A program made the position numbers and the translations under genes. Below, one piece after another: positions 26,890 to 64,000 of a stretch of DNA of 64,000 nt. Source of the stretch: Phorcus lineatus (lineage: Eukaryota > Mollusca > Gastropoda > Trochida > Trochidae). The notes under the pieces were generated by a model. It was not told where the DNA came from. It ran no database searches and saw only the letters and a program-made list of their open reading frames with translations. The stretch lies in assembly GCA_921293015.1 (NCBI GenBank), contig OV121081.1:29763158-29827157 (forward strand). Reading direction: 5' to 3'. Each line of letters begins with the position of its first letter. Position 1 is the first letter of the stretch.

Positions 26890-27150
26890 CCGATTCAAAT
26901 TTCACGAATCCATCTGTATCAACTGAGGGGACATCGAGACTCATACGATCCTACACAGCGTGTCTCTGCCGAGCATAGGAATATTCCTTAATTCCGGTTT
27001 AAATTCTTTGGTGATCTCAGGAGGGTTCATGCAGCTCTTTGTGCTTCTGATGGTTTAGAAAGGTTTAAAAGAAACTGTCACCAGAAATCTGGGTATATAC
27101 GTATAATGACTGATTACCTTTAATTTCGAAAACTGGACCGTTGTTTATGT
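26890..27150 (-). repeat. Duplicated segment family D, copy 2
   Basis: Aligns with 22290-22560 through ctgaggggacatcgagac, gagggttcatg.a.ctctttg.tgcttctgatg and tatatacgtataatgactg; frame interrupted. Confidence 0.5.
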
Positions 27151-27570
27151 TCGTTATGTATGGCGTCTTTCTCAAAGCTGTATCTCAATGGACCAATCCA
27201 GATGCGTTCGGAAGTATCAACATCATCTGATCTGTTTGCAGCCTGATGAAGTTACACGGCATACCAGCCTATCTTATATAATTCACACCAATTTGGTAGT
27301 ATTTAATTAGTCTCTCTTGTCTGCAACAATGACAGTAACGTCGTTATTCCAGGAAGCAAAAACGTGCTGTCTGCTTTCTAGGGCGTGACGTATCAATAAC
27401 CTTAACTTGAATGAAAATAAGATATTCCATTTGTAAACTTTCTGCTTACATATTAGAAAGATATCAATGTTACACAAAGAATAAATATGGCTTTAGAAAT
27501 ATCCAACGTATTCATTAAAGTTGGATTTCAAATTTGACAATCAGAAGGTTATTAAATCCACACAAAAATT

Positions 27571-28262
27571 GTCAGGAGTCTAGATTCATACGCGGTCCAA
27601 TGATTACATAACTTTTTATTGCCAGAAGTCAGTGTGCTGGAAGGTATATACGCGGTTCATAGATTACAAAGTGTTTTATTGCCAGGAGTCATGTGTTTAA
27701 AGGTATATACGCGGTCTATATACTAGAGCTATAGATTACACAGTTCTTTATTGCCAGGAGTCATGTGTTTGAAGGTATATAGGTTGTCCATAGATTAGTA
27801 AGTTCTTTATTGCCAGGAGGCATGTGCTTAAGAGTAGATACGCGGTCCATGTATTACAAAGTTCTTTATTGCCAGGACTCATATGTTTGAAGGTATATAC
27901 GTGGTCCATAGATAACATAGTACTTTACTGCCAGGACTCATATGTTTGAAGGTATATACGTGGTCCATAGATAACAAAGTACTTTACTGCCAGGACTCAT
28001 ATGTTTGAAGGTATATACGTGGTCCATAGATAACACAGTACTTTACTGCCAGGACTCATATGTTTGAAGGTATATACGTGGTCCATAGATAACAAAGTAC
28101 TTTACTGCCAGGACTCATATGTTTGAAGGTATATACGTGGTCCATAGATAACACAGTACTTTACTGCCAGGATTCAATGTGTTTGAAGGTATATACGTGG
28201 TCCATAGATAACATAGTATTTTATTGCCAGGATTCAATGTGTTGGAAGGTATATACGCCGTA
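27571..28262. repeat. 59-bp satellite array, about 12 copies
   Basis: Unit begins ccaggactcatatgtttgaa and contains ggtatatacgtggtccatag. Central copies (27900-28200) are nearly identical; outer copies diverge. Variants aacaaag and aacacag alternate in the middle, pointing to a two-unit (118-bp) higher-order repeat. Confidence 0.95.
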
Positions 28263-29284
28263 GATGTAATTTTCATATTTACGTTTCATTATTTCACTTA
28301 GAGCTTGTCGAGTTTAAAAGTTTATGCTAATAAAGGATGCTTTACTTTTTAAATAAAACTTTTGTTTGTGATTACTTCGTTATTGGTTCCAAAAGAATTT
28401 AACGAACTGCATAAGACATACAATAAGATTTTTAAAATTTTATTAAGGACTGCCCAGTAAAGAACTGTTTATCGAAGTTTTAGAGCGTGTTTCCTTGTGT
28501 GTAATAAAACGCTTCAAATTTTCTAGTAGTTGGTAAAGAAAAAGCTTGTTCTATATGGGCAAAAAGAAGAGATCAATCATCTCTCATGCATTATTGGCAT
28601 ATCTTTTAAATGACATGTATGCCCTTAACCTGATACTGATAGAGATTTATGCGATTTCGAAAACGTGACTGTAAATTGAAATCGCATCAATCTCTAAAAT
28701 CCCTGGTATTTCAAATATTTGATTGAGTACTTGGGAACAAATTGACAATATCATTAAACGGCTGGATTTGGAGCTGTATACGTTTTGTTTAACATTATCC
28801 AGTCATCGAAATGGGACATATCATGGAGTAATGATATAATACAGACAGCAATCAAGATGTGATTGTATAATACACACACAACACCTATGGTATGGCGACA
28901 TAAAACAGACAAGAACCAAAATAATTGTGTAACACAGGAACAGAAGCCATGGAATAATGACATTTCACAGACTAGGAAGACCGTGACATTATATTCAGAT
29001 GACCATTCTATGACACAATACATTGACAACAATGGAACAGACGGATCAATTTACAATAGTCAAAGTATAAAGACGCTTACAATAGATTGTTATAACAATT
29101 AGTTCAATTACAATATCAGAAAGATACACATTTTCTTTCAAATAAGATTTGTTCTCTAATAAACATTTTACATCACTGTATCAGGGTTAAAGCCATGATG
29201 GATAGAAGAACATAATATTTACGGTAGGAAAACATGTGTTTAGATTGTATATTCATCCTTATATAATATTATAATATCCTTCTT
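28263..29284. other. No recognised feature
   Basis: Open frames on both strands at 28754-29102 overlap in a low-complexity aca/gac-rich region; no family recognised. Confidence 0.35.
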
Positions 29285-29620
29285 AAAGGCACTAGCGCAC
29301 ACCAATATTTCGTAAATACTTAATGCATAGATAATGTTTTATCTCTATATATCACTAACGATCAACATTAAGGTAATCTACCATATAAGTTATTTTATTA
29401 TGTACTTATTCAGATTCGAAAGATAAGATAAAGACCGGAAGGCTGCATTAAATCCAAATGAACTATGGTTATATCTAACAATATTACTAATATTATTAAT
29501 GAAATCGATTAAGTTACAGAGTTGTGTTGTTTTCAATTCAGAGAAAGGTAATTCAAAACCTGTACACATTACGAGTTCAGCCGTTTTCAGCAGTCAATAT
29601 TTGTTTCCATTTTGTGCATT
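29285..29620 (-). repeat. Dispersed repeat family C, copy 3 (inverted)
   Basis: Begins aaaggcactagcgcacaccaatatttcgtaaata, the reverse complement of the end of the copy at 21965. Confidence 0.6.
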
Positions 29621-30060
29621 GCAGACTGTAGATTGTATAACTTTTGTTAGGAATATCAATTATTGCATTAATCGGTAGACAGTTAATACGAGTGCCTATG
29701 TCTTCATATGCCTTGAAATAACATATTTGATTGCGAAAATGCGTGCTATAGTGTCATAATCATCAATAACTCACAAATGAGACTGCGTAATATAAAATCA
29801 TTTAAACCATGTAATTTACGTTGTGGGATAAGATCCATTCTTTCTTCCAATCAAACAGCTGTGACACATCATTTTTAATAGGAATATTTTCATACAGCTG
29901 ACAAATTATCAAAACATTTCTATAAATATTGCATACACATACACACATACTGTTTCGACATTGCGTGATATGAAATTGGACCTTGCCAAGTTACAAGGTG
30001 AGGCAAAATCTCAAAACGTTTAGGAAAACAGATAAATTCGATGTCAAGTATTGCTTTGCT

Positions 30061-30066
30061 TTTAAT
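30061..30066 (-). terminator. Candidate poly(A) signal of the myosin gene
   Basis: ATTAAA on the minus strand about 280 bases after the myosin stop codon. No AATAAA is closer; one at 29394-29399 lies inside a dispersed repeat. Position-based guess only. Confidence 0.35.
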
Positions 30067-30347
30067 CTTTCATACCCAAAATAATACAAATATCATACTT
30101 GTTAAAGGTTAATTGCTTTTCGATGTTCTGGTAACCACAAAACTTTCAAAGTCTTTGACGACATAAGTATTGCACACGTACAGGACCTTTACGACATCCG
30201 GGTTCTGATGGTGTGTCCCATGATGCTTCAGCTTTCTCTCTGATTGGTTGGTCAATTCATATCAGATCAAGCTCTCTGTCTGATTAGTTGATCGATCAAA
30301 CCTGAAAACTGCTCATGTAGTCAAGATACGATTTACCAACAGTTCTG

Positions 30348-59859
<29,512 letters not shown>

Positions 59860-59887
59860 GGCATCTGGGTAGAGCGACCCTTAGTCT

Positions 59888-60640
59888 CTGAAAAAATGTG
59901 ATTTTGCCTTATAAATACATAGATATTTTTAGGAATTAAGAATTTAGCTTCTGTATCTAATGTCTTGACTTTAAAGTCCACTTAATGTATGGTGGCAGTT
60001 TTACTCCATCTGAGTGTGTTTAGAAAATTCAACATTTGTGTAGCTGGCAGCAAGGTGGTCCAAAACATACAGAAATTGGAATCCAAAATCGCCTTTCCTT
60101 GAGAAATAATGTTATATGAATTCTGGTATATATCCTGGATCCTCCCCGGAGTTGTATATTAGAATCAGGGGACCATGATATTTCGATTAAGGTTTAGGGG
60201 ATTCTTAATAGGAGGTGTCAGAAGTGAGTTTGATGGTATTGTGTGTCTCTCGAGAGACTGTTGCGTTCTTAAGTAGGCATCTTTGTGTCAGCGTGAATCG
60301 AGCTGGTTGACTAGAGATAGCAAAGATGGGTACATCAGACGGTTTATCCAAAAAGGAAAAGCTTTTAGCTCAGACCATTTTAAATCATCGTGTTCTGAGG
60401 AATGATAGTATTTTCAAATTTAATGTAATGGGATTCACCTCTCCACAAAGGTCTGAAAGCAGCCTCATTACTCGCATGTAATCTCAATATCAAGCCAATC
60501 ACAAAGACTCCGGAAGAAGGCTTCAGCGTCAATAACTAGGGGCTACTAACTCCTGTTAACCATTCGTGACACTTGATGACTTCTGTCTTGCCTTTAATCG
60601 CGATGATATGGTTGGTCCGCTAATGACTAGGTTTTGTTCG
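59888..60640. other. Upstream of myosin exon 1
   Basis: Should hold the 5' intron or promoter of the myosin gene; no 5' UTR exon could be picked out by eye. Confidence 0.35.
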
Positions 60641-60800
60641 CGCAAAACTGGTGTCAGAACACGCGACTAACGAGACTGATTTCAGATCGTTGTGGAGAGG
60701 AAAACCCGTGTTAGAATTCAAGAGTTAGAATCCCATCAGAGTCAAGTTTTTAAAACTGTTTTATTTCTAAGAACACGGTCGATTTTAATCATGCTATATT
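60640..60800 (+). repeat. SINE-like dispersed repeat, copy 2
   Basis: Same ordered blocks as 13515-13660. Confidence 0.65.
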
Positions 60801-60945
60801 TTAGCTTAACCCATTCCAGTCAAAATGAACATATCTCAATTTGGCTCACGTCTTTTCTTAAGTGTTCCACTAACCCTTCAAATGAACAATATATCTTTTA
60901 TAATCCTCTTTTGAATACCCTTCAAAGCATATATCTATGGTAATC

Positions 60946-61145
60946 TATGGAGCACGATGGTGCAGTGGTTAGCATGCTAGTCTCTCACGAACGGGACCGG
61001 ATTTCAGAATCCCGTTGGAGACGCCACCCGGGGTAACACTGTCTCTTTTTGGGCAAGACACTTCATCAGCATAGCGCTCAGCTATCCAAGCTGTACAAAT
61101 TGAAATCTGAACACAGGAAAATAAACATATATGGTCGCACCAAGC
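60946..61145 (+). repeat. tRNA-derived SINE
   Basis: gcacgatggtgcagtggttagcatgctagtc is a Pol III A-box region, ggatttcagaatccc a B box; then gggcaagacacttcatcag...ctcagctatccaagctg, the body usual in molluscan and vertebrate SINEs. It is not a functional tRNA because the acceptor stem does not close. Confidence 0.75.
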
Positions 61146-61147
61146 GC

Positions 61148-61622
61148 TTAAAGAGCCACTCCGTGTTTTTCATAACATATTATTTACCTTTGAGACAAAC
61201 CTAAATGTCATATGTGGTGAAATAGAATAAAAGATCTTAACTTTTTATGTCCAAAAAACATATATATGACAAATACTGGTTTTCCATGAAAATCTAAAAA
61301 CAGCCTTATAAATGCACAGAGATGTAGATATCACGTCCAATATACATGGGTACTAGTTATATAACCTAACAAATGCTATCAACCCCAACTGCCCTCCTGG
61401 CTGTTTTAGATAAGTCTCCAAAATTACGTTTGACTATTTGTCGCGCGCCACTGTCCGGTTTTTCAATCATAATTGCGACGTTCTACTTTCATATTGTCAG
61501 TATATAAATCCAATGAGCATTCAAATGTGTTTTTTTAGTGACAGTCGATTCTTCGCGATCAAATGACACCATTGATAAGTTTGGCATATATGACTCCAAC
61601 AACTCACGGAGTGGCTCTTTAA
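61148..61622. mobile_element. MITE family A, copy 6 (complete)
   Basis: Perfect 18-bp terminal inverted repeats TTAAAGAGCCACTCCGTG at 61148 and its complement ending at 61622, 475 bp in all. Interior gataagtctccaaaattacgtttgac and tttggcatatatgactccaacaac match the other copies. Non-coding, so dependent on a transposase elsewhere. Inserted right after the SINE. Confidence 0.85.
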
Positions 61623-63500
61623 CTTACAGCATCGAAAGTACAATTCCTTCAGCGTAATATTGTGGGCTTAGAGAATGCAATGAGCGTGGATAACGTACAA
61701 TATGAATTTACTAATATCATAAATATTAATAAGATATCGATTTGCTTTGATTGAAGTACAAGTTATAAACAGAGTTAATATTGTGTTTGTTTTAGCCGTG
61801 CATCACTTAAATTTAAACGAATGAGAAACTAATTGAACAGAAATTACATTGAAAAAGTAAAGGATCCTATGAACTTGATTAAGCAAATGAATTTGTTGCT
61901 TCTTCCCTGATGTTTCTTATGTATTTCGTGCGTCTTCATCAGATGCGTATCATTTTCTCAGTATAATCTAAAACCTTCATAAAACAATTCTTTGATTACA
62001 CAACAAAGAATTTGGCTTCCAGAAATAGTGTCTTCTCTTATGCATTCAACTTTTAAATGTATTTAAAAGACATGTTTCTAATCTCCTAATGCATTATTTT
62101 TTCAAACAACCGTAAAAGCATTTTCACGTGTTTAATAACTGAAATATTAGTGCGAAGGCACTTTAAACTCCATTACCAACACATTCACAGTCAATAGTGT
62201 CCATTTAATAGAGTGTAAACAACTGAGCCGATCTTGTCGCAAATATCAACATCAAATATGAAAAGAAAAGAAAAATGTAAGTCAATGATATAGAAAATAG
62301 TTTGTCAAAAATGTTAAATGATAAATTCCCATCCTGCAATGTTTTACTATTGTATTGGTGACATGGGAAGAACAAGAGATTTTATGGAACTTCGTCGACT
62401 ATTTTAGAATCATTCTGAATTCTACTTGTTAGATAAGTCAATACATTGATAGATAAAACTTTTAATAGCATAATGTTTCGTAGTTATTACCTTATCGACC
62501 ATTGATTTTCAAAAATGTATATCCAATAGGTTTTTAAATAATGACCACATTTTACCTATATTAAAGAGTTAATCAATTTAATTTATATAACCACCTCTTA
62601 CAAATCCTTAAAAGCTCTAAATATCATTGATAGCATGCGCAGATTCTTCTACCCAAAAAAAAAAACGCTTAACCCAAAAACTCTAACACTAGACCTCACT
62701 TCCCAAATTCATATATCCGAGCAAGACTTGAAAGACGTTTCGATCGTTACTTCATGTCCTAAATTTACGGGGTTATTCATAAAAATATCGATCATTTATT
62801 GAGACTAACCGCCATTCTCCTGTCGTCAATGGTAAGTGCATTGTTGAGTACTCATACGAAGGACAAACACGATAGTTACTAAGTTACTTCGACACAGACC
62901 AGCATTCGTGTGACATTTGTAGAACTGTGATTCCATAGCATTGTGTGTCATTACTTAATGAAATAAAAGCATTTTGATATCATGAAGTTGACGATGAAAA
63001 CTGTGTACTGTCAAAACGATATCGCTTGATCTCACGCATTCGACATATCACGTAGAACAAGTTTTTAGATGATTAATAGAGAATCTCATTCAACTTTTTT
63101 CAACTAGTATTGAACTGTTGAGGCATGTATAGATAACCCCAAACAGGAAGGAGAGAATCATTCTTGAGGACTGTATAACATGTAAATCACTGTATACTGC
63201 ACTGTCATTAGACGTCAAGTTCAGTGACGTCATTTAATTATGGCGTCATCAAGTCTTAGTGTTATGTTTTAGCAAAGTATTGACTTCAGAAATAGGTTAA
63301 GGCACTGTGCAAAATTTTTATCTTTATGAGATATCGCTTGATCGTATATCTGCCTTATTAAAGTTTTTATTGATGAAAAAACTGACATAAAAATGCTAAT
63401 GCATTGTACGAAGAGTGTTATCTTTATTAGTAATCTTGTTTAAATTAAATCTTAAATACTCGACTACGTTATCCGTGTAGATCTCACCAGGCCCGTTAAG
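61623..63500. other. No recognised feature
   Basis: AT-rich; an isolated TGACGTCAT near 63227 and a 10-A run at 62656. No exon seen. Confidence 0.4.
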
Positions 63501-63519
63501 CTAACCGTCAGGTGTGGCT

Positions 63520-63725
63520 GTGATATAAATCAAATCCACCAATCAGCGAGTTCACCCAAAATTCTTGGGTTGCAGGGGAATTCAACGTCGCTTGTACGTC
63601 AATGTTCTTCAGCACTCGGAAAGCGTTATTTCCCAGCTGTTTTCTGAATGTCGAGATGCCAACATATCCAAAAGGTTCATTGTAAAATGGGAAGATTATG
63701 AGAGTTTCAACTTCTATTAGTGAAA
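63520..63725 (-). CDS. Candidate exon upstream of the myosin, unrecognised
   Basis: Minus frame EVETLIIFPFYNEPFGYVGI, STFRKQLGNNAFRVLKNIDV, QATLNSPATQEFWVNSLIG between acceptor tttcactaatag and a weak donor G|gtggat. Its exit phase would fit the alternative start of myosin exon 1 (G|GG-TCG), so it might be a 5' exon of the same gene, but the donor is poor and the family unknown. Confidence 0.28.
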
Positions 63726-64000
63726 ATATTTGTAGTTTTATGTATGGCCGTCGAGAGACGCGCATTGTGATAACTTAAAGTTTTCTGCAAGAACCAAATA
63801 TCTCGATATTAACGGACCTGTCATTCGGGTGGTGCCGTTCTTGCTAGTTGCATGTCAATTCATTTGCTGGTTATTAAGGGATACGCATCTTCACAATGTC
63901 AAGGCCAAAACGAAAAGATTTCAAACTCTTCCCAGATAGAGTCTATATCGATACATTTTCATATTGCCGTGGGAAGTTGTGGGATACGAGGCATTTGGCG

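Noticed and set aside
27571-28262. CRISPR-like array
   Set aside because: Units are directly adjacent without unique spacers; it is a satellite in a eukaryotic genome.
28754-29102. Overlapping 92- and 79-codon frames on opposite strands
   Set aside because: Low-complexity aca-rich DNA; composition explains both.
60946-61020. Possible tRNA gene
   Set aside because: A and B boxes are present but the acceptor stem does not pair, and a SINE body follows.

Overview
The window looks like an AT-rich, intron-rich, repeat-dense eukaryotic genome, most likely a mollusc and probably a gastropod. The grounds are GT-AG exon structure, many dispersed non-coding repeats carrying the molluscan-type motif gtgagtgagtga...tttaacgccgctttcaag, two decayed non-LTR retrotransposon 3' ends, and no bacterial gene organisation. 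The species assignment is inference.

The one clear gene fills the right half on the minus strand. Twenty-eight coding exons between 59859 (start) and 30348 (stop) splice in one uninterrupted frame to about 1149 residues. It is a divergent unconventional myosin: motor domain with P-loop, switch I, switch II, actin-binding segment and converter, then one clear IQ motif, a basic and acidic linker, and a domain of about 180 residues that reads as an MH2 (SMAD-type) domain, then a charged tail. A myosin motor joined to an MH2 domain is the main discovery candidate. Every junction is phase-compatible and all but one are GT-AG; the exception is a GC-AG intron.

The introns are full of repeats, often pressed against exons: a 105-bp tandem array whose unit contains a copy of an exon's own 3' splice site, a 48-bp array starting 14-20 bp from a small loop-2 exon, a 32-bp array reaching an exon's donor, long (TA)n and (TC)n tracts, foldback elements, MITE-like elements with TTAAAG termini, and a plus-strand LINE fragment. 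A plus-strand coding-like segment inside intron 13 resembles the N-terminus of the P2X7-C-terminal-like (zinc-binding) protein family.

The left half (1-30 kb) is gene-poor. It holds a possible promoter with a YY1-like site near 3.4 kb, isolated coding-like exons (a cysteine-rich exon at 2.1 kb, a short terminal exon with an in-frame TGA at 5.9 kb, a phase-compatible plus-strand pair at 11.8 and 13.0 kb, a terminal exon at 14.9 kb), a LINE fragment at 13.7-14.8 kb, a 59-bp satellite at 27.6-28.3 kb, and several dispersed repeat families that recur elsewhere in the window. No rRNA, intact tRNA or CRISPR was seen. All exon models are from reading the sequence alone; no transcript or database evidence was available.
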